Assembly: GCF_000420765.1 (NCBI RefSeq)
Contig: NZ_ATVO01000003.1
Location: 434,001 to 498,000 of the forward strand
Direction of reading: 5' to 3'
DNA length: 64,000 bases
Source: Sandarakinorhabdus limnophila DSM 17366
GTDB lineage: Bacteria; Pseudomonadota; Alphaproteobacteria; Sphingomonadales; Sphingomonadaceae
A program made the position numbers and the translations under genes. The notes beneath the pieces are model-generated. The model ran no database searches and was not told the DNA's origin. It saw nothing but the letters and a program-made list of their open reading frames with translations. The first letter of the stretch is position 1, and the number at the start of each line of letters is the position of its first letter. Positions 56,304 through 64,000 of the stretch are shown piece by piece.

Positions 56304-57529
56304 GGCGCAGGATAGGTAGCAGCCGGCGCCGCCGGTGGCTTTGGCGCAGCAGCCGGCGGTGCCGGCAGCCGGCGGAGCACGAGATCGGCGCCCTGCCGCT
56401 CCAGCCCCCAACCACGGGCAGCCAGTGCCGTGCGCAAGGCCGCTTCGCCGCCGGGCATCGCGACTTCGATGCGGCTGGTGCCACCCACCGCCACCTGGGC
56501 CATCAACACATCGCCGGCAATGCCGCGCAACAGGCGTTCCGTTGCTGCCAGGCTGGCATTGTCCGGCGTGATGGCGGCAATCAGCACCGGGGTCGAATCA
56601 GGCGGCGGCGTGCCAATCTGCACATCGGCCGCAATGATCGCTCCCACGTCCACCGCCAGATCGGGATCGGCGCGCAAGCGACCATCACGCAACGCCTGCG
56701 CATACAGCGCATCGATGCCCTTCACCCCTTCATCCAGCAGTCGGGCCAGCCCAGCCTCGCTGCCCACCTTCAGTGCCAGCCGGCCCAATTCGGTGCCAGC
56801 CGCGCCGTGGCGCGCGATGTACAGCGCCCGGATCGGGCCACCGGGATAGGTCCTTGTCAGCCGGGCTTCGGCCACCAGCACATCGACCGTATCAAAGCGG
56901 GTGATGATGCTGCGCCAGCCGGCCGGATCGGTGCGCCGCACCTGCGCTGCGCTCAGCCAAAGATTGTCGGCCGCGGTGCCGCCGGGCAGCACATAATCGA
57001 TCGGCGTGACATTGCCCTGCCAGCGCCCCCAGGCATCGCGCCAGGCCGTGCGCGACTGCGTTACCTGCGCGGCGCCGCCATCCACCAGCAAGGGCAGCAG
57101 CAGCATCGGCGGCGATTGCAGACTGGCCACACCGCCCACATAATCGGCGGCCCGGCTGCGATCGAACACCACGCCCAGCCGGGCGATATAACGCGTGGCG
57201 GAAAACTGTTCGCCCTGGCTTTCGATGCCGGCCACCATGCCATCGATCTGCCCATCCGAAAGCCGCGGCGCTTCGGCTTCGGGCTGGTTTGCCAGCCGCG
57301 CCCACAGGATCGGCCAGGCCTTGCGCATCGCTTGCGTCCACGCGGCGCGGCGGGCGTCGTCAACGGTTTTCGCCGTCACATCCACATCAATGCCGCCCAC
57401 GGCATAGGCGCTGCCCGCCCCGCCTGATGGATCAGACGCCGGGCGTTCGGCCTTGCGGCTGGCCTGCTGGGCCACGGCAATCGCTGCGATCAGGCCAGCG
57501 CCGGCTACAAGGGCAAGGATGCGCTTCAC
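56300..57529 (-). CDS. Exported DUF2066-like protein
   Basis: 409 residues with an N-terminal signal or anchor (MKRILALVAGAGLIAAIAVAQ). The mature region has YAVGGIDVDVTAKTVDDARRAAW, as in DUF2066 proteins, and a low-complexity Pro/Ala C-terminus. Related sphingomonad genes between purM and hdaA are annotated variously, some as heavy-metal-associated; I see no metal-binding CxxC. The function is unknown. First gene of the unit with hdaA, ppk1 and ppx; divergent from purM by 82 bases. Confidence 0.65.
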   Translation of the reverse strand: MKRILALVAGAGLIAAIAVAQQASRKAERPASDPSGGAGSAYAVGGIDVDVTAKTVDDARRAAWTQAMRKAWPILWARLANQPEAEAPRLSDGQIDGMVAGIESQGEQFSATRYIARLGVVFDRSRAADYVGGVASLQSPPMLLLPLLVDGGAAQVTQSRTAWRDAWGRWQGNVTPIDYVLPGGTAADNLWLSAAQVRRTDPAGWRSIITRFDTVDVLVAEARLTRTYPGGPIRALYIARHGAAGTELGRLALKVGSEAGLARLLDEGVKGIDALYAQALRDGRLRADPDLAVDVGAIIAADVQIGTPPPDSTPVLIAAITPDNASLAATERLLRGIAGDVLMAQVAVGGTSRIEVAMPGGEAALRTALAARGWGLERQGADLVLRRLPAPPAAAPKPPAAPAATYPAP

Positions 57530-57611
57530 GCATGCTGTTTAGGGCCGCACCGCCCCGATTGCCAAGCGCGGATGCTGGCGCTTGGCTGCATCTGGCGCTA
57601 TGGCGGCGCGC

Positions 57612-58712
57612 ATGAGCGAAAAACGCCCCCTCACCCCCCCTCTTACCTATGCTGATGCCGGCGTGGATATCGCTGCTGGCAACGCGCTGGTGAAGATGAT
57701 TGCCCCGCTGGCCCGCGCCACCGCAAGGCCGGGTGCAGATGCCGAACTGGGCGGCTTTGGCGGCTTTTTCGATCCCAAGGCCGCCGGCTATAAAGACCCG
57801 CTGCTGGTCGCCGCCAATGATGGTGTGGGCACCAAGCTGAAGCTGGCCATCGATACCGGCCGCCACGACACGGTGGGAATCGATCTGGTCGCCATGTGCG
57901 TGAACGATCTCATCGTGCAGGGCGCTGAACCGCTGTTTTTCCTGGATTATTTCGCCACCGGCAAGCTGGAGAATGGCGTTGCGGCCCGCGTTGTCGCCGG
58001 CATCGCCGATGGCTGTAAACAAGCCGGCTGCGCCCTGATCGGTGGCGAGACAGCGGAAATGCCCGGCATGTATACGGCCGGCGATTATGATCTCGCGGGC
58101 TTCTCCGTCGGCGCGGTCGAGCGCGGCGAGCAACTCACCGGCGATGGCGTTGCGCCGGGCCAGCTTATCGTTGGCGTCGCTTCGTCGGGCGCGCACAGCA
58201 ATGGCTATTCCCTCATCCGCCGTATCCTTGAGCGTTCGGGTGCCGATCTGAACGCCCCTGCCCCCTTCGATCCCAGCCGCACCTTGGCCGAAGCCCTGCT
58301 TGAACCCACCCGCATATATGTGAAGCCGCTGCTGCCATTGATCCGCGCTGGTCGCATCAAGGCGCTGGCCCATATCACCGGCGGTGGCTTCCTCGAGAAT
58401 ATCCCGCGCGTGCTGCCGGCCGGTTCGCGTGCGCTGGTCGCCGCCCCCACGCTGCCGCCGCTGTTTGACTGGCTGCGTGAGCAAGGCGGTGTTGCAGCGG
58501 CTGAAATGGCGCGCACGTTCAACTGCGGCACCGGCATGGTGCTTGTGGTGGACCGCACCGAGGCCGACGCCGTGATCGCCGCGCTGATCGACGCCGGCGA
58601 ACAGGCCAGCGTGATCGGCGAAATCATCGCCGGCCAGAAGGGCTGCGAAATCCACGGCGCGCCCGGCCAATGGGGCGAAGCGGCCGCCTGGACGGCCAGC
58701 CACGATGCCTGA
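57612..58712 (+). CDS. purM: Phosphoribosylformylglycinamidine cyclo-ligase
   Basis: A 366-residue AIR synthetase of purine synthesis. It shows [14 protein letters not shown] at the start, the ATP-loop [22 protein letters not shown] and the [15 protein letters not shown] motif. The ATG before SEKRPLTPP is chosen; another lies four codons earlier. It overlaps purN by 8 bases, so steps five and three of the pathway are made together. Confidence 0.95.
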   Translation: MSEKRPLTPPLTYADAGVDIAAGNALVKMIAPLARATARPGADAELGGFGGFFDPKAAGYKDPLLVAANDGVGTKLKLAIDTGRHDTVGIDLVAMCVNDLIVQGAEPLFFLDYFATGKLENGVAARVVAGIADGCKQAGCALIGGETAEMPGMYTAGDYDLAGFSVGAVERGEQLTGDGVAPGQLIVGVASSGAHSNGYSLIRRILERSGADLNAPAPFDPSRTLAEALLEPTRIYVKPLLPLIRAGRIKALAHITGGGFLENIPRVLPAGSRALVAAPTLPPLFDWLREQGGVAAAEMARTFNCGTGMVLVVDRTEADAVIAALIDAGEQASVIGEIIAGQKGCEIHGAPGQWGEAAAWTASHDA

Positions 58713-59643
58713 GAAGGCGCGCGTTGGCGTCCTGATCTCCGGGCGCGGCAGCAATATGGCCGCGCTGCTCTATGCCAGCCGGCTTTATGACTGCCCCTAT
58801 GAGATCGTCGTCGTTGGCAGCAATGATCCCGATGCTGCCGGGCTTGCGCTGGCGGCAGCGGAAGGCGTCCCCACCTTCGCCCACAGCCACAAGGGCCTGA
58901 AACGCGCCGAGTTCGATGCAATTATCACCCGCGAACTGGAACAGGCCGGTGTCACCCACATCGCGCTCGCCGGTTACATGCGGCTACTGTCCGCCGAATT
59001 CGTCACCCACTGGCAGGGCCGCTGCCTCAACATCCACCCGTCGCTGCTGCCCAAGCACAAGGGCCTGCACACCCACGAAGCCGTGCTGGCCGCGGGCGAG
59101 GCCGAGACCGGCTGCACCATCCATATCGTCACCCCCGAACTGGATGACGGGCCCATATTGGGCCAGGCCCGCATCAAGGTGCTGCCCGGCGATACGCCCG
59201 ACAGCCTCGCCGTGCGGGTGCAATATGCCGAACACCAGCTCTACCCGCGCGTGCTCGCCGATTTCGTGTCGGCAGACCAGCGCCCCGAAGCCCTGCTCAC
59301 CCGCGTGCGCGGCCTGGCGCTGAACCTGCCGGCGGCGGCCGAGAAACTCTCCCACGGCTCTCCCGGCTTCTTCGTCGAGGGCGGCAAGTTTTTCGCCTAT
59401 TTCAGCGACAACCACCACGGCGACGGCATCACCGCGCTGCTGCTGAAAGTCTCCGGCCTTGACGAAGCCGCCATGCTGATCGAGCAGGACCCGGATCGCT
59501 TCTTCCGCCCCAAATATTTCGGCCCCGCCGGCTGGGTCGGCGTCGTGCTCACCGATGGGCCGGACTGGGCAATGATCGAGGCCATGCTGAGCGCGGCGTG
59601 GCGACTGTGCGCACCCAAGCGTCTGGCGATGCTGCCGTTCTGA
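58705..59643 (+). CDS. purN: GAR transformylase fused to an MmcQ/YjbR-like domain
   Basis: 312 residues, against ~190-220 for a plain PurN. Residues 1-~195 are the formyltransferase: [15 protein letters not shown], the catalytic [18 protein letters not shown] with Asn and His, and DDGPIL with Asp. Residues ~205-312 look like an MmcQ/YjbR domain ([18 protein letters not shown], a GWVGVVL strand and a terminal helix with AWRL). No linker stop or frameshift is seen, so it is one chain. The role of the second domain is unknown. Confidence 0.88.
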   Translation: MPEKARVGVLISGRGSNMAALLYASRLYDCPYEIVVVGSNDPDAAGLALAAAEGVPTFAHSHKGLKRAEFDAIITRELEQAGVTHIALAGYMRLLSAEFVTHWQGRCLNIHPSLLPKHKGLHTHEAVLAAGEAETGCTIHIVTPELDDGPILGQARIKVLPGDTPDSLAVRVQYAEHQLYPRVLADFVSADQRPEALLTRVRGLALNLPAAAEKLSHGSPGFFVEGGKFFAYFSDNHHGDGITALLLKVSGLDEAAMLIEQDPDRFFRPKYFGPAGWVGVVLTDGPDWAMIEAMLSAAWRLCAPKRLAMLPF

Positions 59644-59647
59644 AGCG

Positions 59648-60136
59648 ATGACCATCACGCCCGCCGTAACGGCCAATCTGTTGGCGCTCAACGCCGCCCA
59701 CGAAACCGAAACCTCGCCGCTGATGCCGGCAACGCTGCAACAGCTGCTGGCTAGTAGTTGGCACCTCGGTCTTGCCGGCACCGACGGGCAGGATGGTTTT
59801 CTGATTGCACTGGACGACACCAGCGATCACCCAGGCATCAATTTTCAGTGGTTCAAGGCGCGGCTTACGCGCTTCGTTTATATCGACCGCGTGATCGTTT
59901 CCGCCGCAGCCCGTGGCCGGGGCGTGGCCCGCACGCTGTACGACGAACTGTTTCGCAGAGCGGCGGCAGAGGGCGTGCCGATGATTGGCTGCGAAGTGAA
60001 TAGCGACCCGCCCAACCCGGCCTCCGATGCCTTTCACGAACGCCTGGGCTTTGCAGAGGTTGGCCGGGCCGCCCTGCCGGGTGGCACCAAGCTGGTGCGT
60101 TACCTTTCAAGGCCAACTAGCAACTGGCCAGGCTGA
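59648..60136 (+). CDS. GNAT-family acetyltransferase
   Basis: 162 residues, four bases after purN and probably cotranscribed. The acetyl-CoA loop is ARGRGVARTLYDELFRRA, followed by GCEVNSDPPNPASDAFHERLGF, the usual GNAT motif A and B. The substrate is unknown. It differs from the GNAT at 15303-15794. Confidence 0.82.
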   Translation: MTITPAVTANLLALNAAHETETSPLMPATLQQLLASSWHLGLAGTDGQDGFLIALDDTSDHPGINFQWFKARLTRFVYIDRVIVSAAARGRGVARTLYDELFRRAAAEGVPMIGCEVNSDPPNPASDAFHERLGFAEVGRAALPGGTKLVRYLSRPTSNWPG

Positions 60137-60140
60137 AAAA

Positions 60141-60170
60141 AAGGGGCCCCGGCGATTGCCGCGGCCCCTT
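60141..60170. terminator. Terminator between GNAT gene and ndk
   Basis: AAGGGGCC pairs with GGCCCCTT, with GGC/GCC closing the inner stem after a two-base bulge on each side and loop GATT. Seven A residues precede it on the plus strand, so it ends ndk transcripts well on the minus strand and probably serves both genes. Confidence 0.75.
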
Positions 60171-60193
60171 CCAATTCGGTCGAGCACTAAGGC

Positions 60194-60616
60194 TTAACCG
60201 ACGATTTCCGTCTGCGCGAAGAAATAGGCGATCTCGATCGCGGCGTTTTCGTCGCTGTCCGAACCGTGCACGGTGTTGGCTTCGATCGATTCGGCCAGTT
60301 CCTTGCGGATGGTGCCGGCGTCGGCGTTGGCCGGGTTGGTGGCGCCCATGACGGCGCGATAAGCCGGAACGGCGTCTTCGCCTTCCAGCACCTGAACGAC
60401 GACCGGGCCACTGATCATGAAGGCGACCAGTTCACCGAAGAAGCCGCGCTCGCGGTGGACGGCGTAGAAGCCTTCGGCCTGGGCCTGGGTCAGGTGCAGG
60501 CGCTTTTGCGCCACGATGCGCAGGCCAGCGCCTTCGATCATCGCGTTCACCTTGCCGGTGATGTTGCGACGGGTGGCATCGGGCTTGATGATCGAAAAGG
60601 TGCGGGTGATCGCCAT
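60194..60616 (-). CDS. ndk: Nucleoside diphosphate kinase
   Basis: A 140-residue enzyme of usual length that balances NTP pools. It starts [17 protein letters not shown]; the phospho-acceptor His117 is in [13 protein letters not shown] stand-alone gene with a terminator after it, 87 bases downstream of pepA on the same strand. Confidence 0.97.
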   Translation of the reverse strand: MAITRTFSIIKPDATRRNITGKVNAMIEGAGLRIVAQKRLHLTQAQAEGFYAVHRERGFFGELVAFMISGPVVVQVLEGEDAVPAYRAVMGATNPANADAGTIRKELAESIEANTVHGSDSDENAAIEIAYFFAQTEIVG

Positions 60617-60703
60617 GGAAAATTCCTGTGTTGCAGTGCGGGATGGAGGATGCGCGGCCCCCTACAGGCCGCGCCCCCTGATTGCAAGCCGTGAGCGCGT
60701 GGC

Positions 60704-62179
60704 TCAGCCTTCGAAATTGTCCGCCACGAAGCGATCGAGCAGGCGCACGCCGTACCCGGTGGCGCCCTTGTCGAACAGCGCGCCGGGCTTGTTGGCCCAC
60801 ACGGTGCCGGCCACATCCAGGTGCGCCCACTTCACGCCGGGCTTGATGAAGCGGCCGATGAACTGCGCCGCGGTGATCGAGCCGCCTTCGCGCGGGCCAA
60901 CGTTCTTGATGTCGGCAATGTCGCTGTCGATCAGCTTGTCGTAAGCCTCACCGATCGGCATCCGCCACAGTTTCTCGCCCACTTCATTGCCCGCCATCTT
61001 CAACTGCTTGGCCAGGCCATCATCGTTGCAGAACATGCCGGCATGTTCGTTGCCCAGGCTGATGATGATCGCGCCGGTGAGCGTGGCGAGATCGACCACC
61101 ACTTCTGGCCCGAAGGTTTCCTGCGCCCACCAGATCGCATCGCACAGCACCAGCCGGCCTTCGGCATCGGTGTTGATCACTTCAACGGTCTGGCCGTTCA
61201 TGGTGGTCACCACGTCGCCGGGGCGCTGGGCGTTGCCGTCGGGCATATTCTCCACCAGGCCAACCACGCCGACCACGTGCGCCTTGGACTTGCGCGCCGC
61301 AATCGCGTGCATCGCGCCGGTGACGGCGCCTGCGCCACCCATGTCCCACTTCATGTCTTCCATGCCCGCCGGCGGCTTCAGGCTGATGCCGCCGGTATCG
61401 AAGGTGACGCCCTTGCCAACCAGGCACACCGGCTTCACGTCATCACGGCCAGTGCCATTCCAGCGCATGGCGAGGATGCGCGCCGGGCGCACCGAACCCT
61501 GCGCCACGCCAAGCAGTGCGCCCATGCCGTGCTTCTTCATGTCGGCATCATCAAGAATGGTCAGTTCAACGCCCAGCGCGGCCAGATCACGGGCGCTTTC
61601 GACGAAGCTTTCCGGATACAGCACGTTCGGCGGCAGCGTGACGAGCGTGCGCGTGCGCGCCACGCCGCCGGCAATCGCCATCAGCCGATCGTGCGCCGTC
61701 ACCTCGCCGGCGCCCACGATGGCCAGGCTGGTCAGTGTCGGCTTCTGCTTGTCCTTCTGCGTGGTACGGTATTGATCAAAGCGCCACGAGCGCAGGACCG
61801 CGCCGTGGGCCAGGTTCGCCGCCAGATCGCCATCCAGCACGCCGGCAACGTCCACGCTCACCGTCGTCTCGCCGCTCAGCAGCAGGCGGGCGGCGATGGC
61901 ACCGCCGATGCGTTCAGCGACGCCGGCATCGATCTTGTCGGTGGGGCCAGTGCCCACCAGCAGCAGGCGGCCATGCGAAAGGCCGGCGGGGGCCAGCAAC
62001 TCGACAATTTCACCCACCCCGCCCTCAAATCGCGCGGCCTTGACCGCCGACTGCACCGCCCCCTTCGCGGCGGCATCGGCCGCCTTGGCCCCGGCGCTGA
62101 GCGCGCCATCCGGGCCGGCAAACACCACGAGCGCAGCGACCGGTTCGGCCACATTAGCCAGATAGGAAATGGCGAGCAT
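60704..62179 (-). CDS. pepA: Leucyl aminopeptidase (M17)
   Basis: A 491-residue cytosolic metallopeptidase. The C-terminal catalytic domain has GKGVTFDTGGISLKP with metal ligands, DMGGAGAVTG, and the family signature NTDAEGRLVLCDAI; the N-terminal regulatory domain is alpha/beta. It releases N-terminal residues from peptides; relatives bind DNA in some species. Divergent from lptD with a 63-base gap. Confidence 0.94.
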   Translation of the reverse strand: MLAISYLANVAEPVAALVVFAGPDGALSAGAKAADAAAKGAVQSAVKAARFEGGVGEIVELLAPAGLSHGRLLLVGTGPTDKIDAGVAERIGGAIAARLLLSGETTVSVDVAGVLDGDLAANLAHGAVLRSWRFDQYRTTQKDKQKPTLTSLAIVGAGEVTAHDRLMAIAGGVARTRTLVTLPPNVLYPESFVESARDLAALGVELTILDDADMKKHGMGALLGVAQGSVRPARILAMRWNGTGRDDVKPVCLVGKGVTFDTGGISLKPPAGMEDMKWDMGGAGAVTGAMHAIAARKSKAHVVGVVGLVENMPDGNAQRPGDVVTTMNGQTVEVINTDAEGRLVLCDAIWWAQETFGPEVVVDLATLTGAIIISLGNEHAGMFCNDDGLAKQLKMAGNEVGEKLWRMPIGEAYDKLIDSDIADIKNVGPREGGSITAAQFIGRFIKPGVKWAHLDVAGTVWANKPGALFDKGATGYGVRLLDRFVADNFEG

Positions 62180-62242
62180 GAAAATCCCTTTCGATTCGAA
62201 CAGGCGTTCTGATTAGGCGCGCCTCACGCCTTCGCCAAGCAG

Positions 62243-64000
62243 ATGGTTGCAGGCCCGGCATGGCCCGGCTATCGACCGGATGTGCCCGCTTCCACCACCC
62301 TGCCCGCCCCCTGCTGGCCTGCCGTGCGCGCCAGCCTGCTGCTGGCGACAGCTGGCCTTGCGCTGCTGCCGGCCCCGGCGTTGGCCCAGCGCATGTCTCC
62401 GGCCTTGTTGGGCAACAAGGATCCAGTCAACCGCGATCCTGATGCACCGCCACGCCGCGCCAACCTGCCGGCACCCGGCGATGTGGTGGATTTCGAAGCC
62501 GATCAGCTGAGTTATGATGAAGAACGCCAGCTGGTGGTTGCCAGCGGCCGGGTGAAGGTGTCGCGCGATGGCTATGCGCTGCTGGCCGATCGCGTGGAAT
62601 ATGCCCGCGGGTCAGACAGCAAGGCCGGCGAGGTGGTGGCCATCGGCAATGTGCAGATCACCGATCCGTCCGGCAACCAGGCGCTGGGTGACCGCATTAC
62701 GCTTTCCGACAGCCTGAAGGATGGCGCCATCGCCAACATGCTGCTGGTGCTGAACGACGGCGGCCGGCTGGGAGCAAAGGCCGCCACGCGCAGCGACCGC
62801 CGTTACACGATGGATCGCGCCGTCTATTCCCCCTGCGCCGTGGTGGACAGCGAAGGCTGCCCGCAGGCGCCGGTGTGGAAGATCAAGGCGGTGCGCATCG
62901 TCTATGACGAAAATCGCCACCGTATCTCCTATAAGAATGCCAGCCTGGAAATGTTCGGCGTGCCGGTGCCGGTGCTGTTCCTGCCTACACTGTCGCATCC
63001 TGATGGTGGTTCCCCGCGCGCCGGCGGAGTGCTGGTGCCGGCAGTCGAAATCCAGCGGCAGCTGGGCCTGGGCGTTTCGGCGCCGATCCACTTCGCCACC
63101 GGGCCGGATCAGGATTTCACCATCACCCCCTGGCTTTATACCGCCACCAATCCGGCGCTGGCCTTTCAGGCGCGGCGGCTGCTGAAGGACGGCCCAATCC
63201 AGGTCGATGGCATGTTCACTTTCTCGCGCCGCTTTGATCTGGCTGCCGATGGCGTGACGGAAGTGGACCAGGGCGAACGCTTCCGCGGCTATCTGGGCGT
63301 GAAGGGCCGGTTGCAGCACGACAGTAAATGGCGATCAGTGTTCTCGGTTCGCCTGACGACGGACGACACGTTCAACCGCCGTTATGGCCTGGGTTTCGAT
63401 GATACGCTGCGATCATCCTATGTGCTGGAACGCGTCACCGATGAAAGCTGGCTGTCGATTTCAGCCTGGTATTTCCAGGGCCTGCGCGCCACCGATCGCG
63501 GCGGCGAGATCCCGCTCGCGCTGCCGTTGATCGATTATGACTGGCGGCCCGATTGGAATGTGGCCGGCGGCAAGGTGCGGCTGGGCGCCAATTCGCTGCT
63601 GCTCACCCGCAACAGTGGGCAAGACATGTTCCGCGCCGTCAGCTGGGGCCGCTGGGATCGCAACTTCTACACGCAGATGGGTCAGCGCATCGGCTTCACC
63701 GGCCTGGTACGCGGTGATCTTTATGATGTGCGCAATTCAGAACTCGCCACCTTCCCCGAATATGCCGGCCGTGATGGCTGGCGCGGGCGCGCTGTGGCGC
63801 TGGCGGCGGTTGATGTCAGTTGGCCGTTTGCCGGCCCGGCCTTTGGCGGCGAGCAGGTGATCAGCCCGCGGGTGCAACTGGTGGCGGCGCCGCGCATCGC
63901 CAACAATGGCTTTGCCAACGAAGATGCCCGCGCCTTTGAACTGGAAGATGTGTCGCTGTTCGATCTGAACCGCACGCCGGGCCTTGATCGCGTTGAAAGC
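62243..64000 (+). CDS. lptD: LPS-assembly protein LptD (3' partial)
   Basis: 586 codons in one open frame to the right edge; the C-terminus lies outside. A signal region (ASLLLATAGLALLPAPALAQ) is followed by the OstA/LptA-like periplasmic domain (VVDFEADQLSYDEERQLVVASGRVKV...) and then alternating beta strands of the outer-membrane barrel. It inserts LPS into the outer leaflet with LptE. The start is uncertain: ATG 62243 has no clear ribosome site, and GTG codons at 62282 or 62324 would give a more usual signal peptide. In other proteobacteria surA and pdxA often follow. Confidence 0.92.
   Translation, partial: MVAGPAWPGYRPDVPASTTLPAPCWPAVRASLLLATAGLALLPAPALAQRMSPALLGNKDPVNRDPDAPPRRANLPAPGDVVDFEADQLSYDEERQLVVASGRVKVSRDGYALLADRVEYARGSDSKAGEVVAIGNVQITDPSGNQALGDRITLSDSLKDGAIANMLLVLNDGGRLGAKAATRSDRRYTMDRAVYSPCAVVDSEGCPQAPVWKIKAVRIVYDENRHRISYKNASLEMFGVPVPVLFLPTLSHPDGGSPRAGGVLVPAVEIQRQLGLGVSAPIHFATGPDQDFTITPWLYTATNPALAFQARRLLKDGPIQVDGMFTFSRRFDLAADGVTEVDQGERFRGYLGVKGRLQHDSKWRSVFSVRLTTDDTFNRRYGLGFDDTLRSSYVLERVTDESWLSISAWYFQGLRATDRGGEIPLALPLIDYDWRPDWNVAGGKVRLGANSLLLTRNSGQDMFRAVSWGRWDRNFYTQMGQRIGFTGLVRGDLYDVRNSELATFPEYAGRDGWRGRAVALAAVDVSWPFAGPAFGGEQVISPRVQLVAAPRIANNGFANEDARAFELEDVSLFDLNRTPGLDRVES

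Noticed and set aside
62198-62209. GAAC-N4-GTTC palindrome between pepA and lptD, like the Bacillus SOS box
   Set aside because: This genome uses the GTTC-N7-GTTC form at recA; the Gram-positive type is not expected here, and the neighbouring genes are not damage-response genes.

Overview
The window looks like a chromosome segment of a Sphingomonadales alphaproteobacterium. The evidence is high GC, dense codon-biased genes, a PEPxxWA-CTERM surface protein, the dapA-smpB-(CckA-like kinase)-recA-alaS-icd neighbourhood, a eukaryotic-type NADP isocitrate dehydrogenase, and alphaproteobacterial SOS boxes (GAAC-N7-GAAC). A family near Sandarakinorhabdus/Polymorphobacter is a guess. I see no prophage, insertion sequence, CRISPR array, rRNA or tRNA.

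Layout. 1-8.5 kb: end of a CoxE-like VWA protein, a PQQ quinohemoprotein dehydrogenase, glycerol catabolism (glpK/glpD), and a PEP-CTERM protein behind a near-consensus sigma-54 promoter. 8.5-12.7 kb: a PLP dehydratase, then a polyamine block (ornithine decarboxylase with a structured leader and upstream ORF, a deoxyhypusine-synthase-like protein) and a MAPEG protein. 12.7-18.7 kb: RNA methyltransferase, NAD(P)HX repair, ilvD, N-formylglutamate amidohydrolase and a small secreted protein. 19-26 kb: ispE, a TPR protein, ETF-QO, a diverged uracil-DNA-glycosylase-like protein and a lytic transglycosylase. 26-34 kb: VOC protein, moaB, a DEDD exonuclease, DUF3224, radical SAM, patatin, acyl-CoA ligase, an SOS-controlled small membrane ORF, and phosphatidylethanolamine synthesis (pssA, psd). 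34-48 kb: LOG protein, icd, a decayed permease, alaS, recA, a CckA-like kinase, a molybdopterin protein, smpB, dapA and a second transglycosylase. 48-64 kb: ppk2, aspS, rnd, the hdaA-ppk1-ppx operon, purM-purN, ndk, pepA and the start of lptD.

How it fits together. Most genes are housekeeping, packed with 1-20 nt tandem overlaps and convergent pairs that share a 4-nt stop. Three regulatory arrangements stand out. (1) Two LexA-type boxes lie across a promoter for a 65-residue membrane ORF, in the same form as the box before recA; this is a candidate SOS-induced membrane effector. (2) The ornithine decarboxylase leader contains a 40-codon upstream ORF whose last codons cover the decarboxylase Shine-Dalgarno and whose stop is one base from its TTG start. 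(3) A sigma-54 promoter precedes the PEP-CTERM gene.

The only gene-free stretch above 300 bases is 18728-19037, which holds a promoter and a large 5'-UTR stem. Domain and residue assignments are by eye, without database searches.
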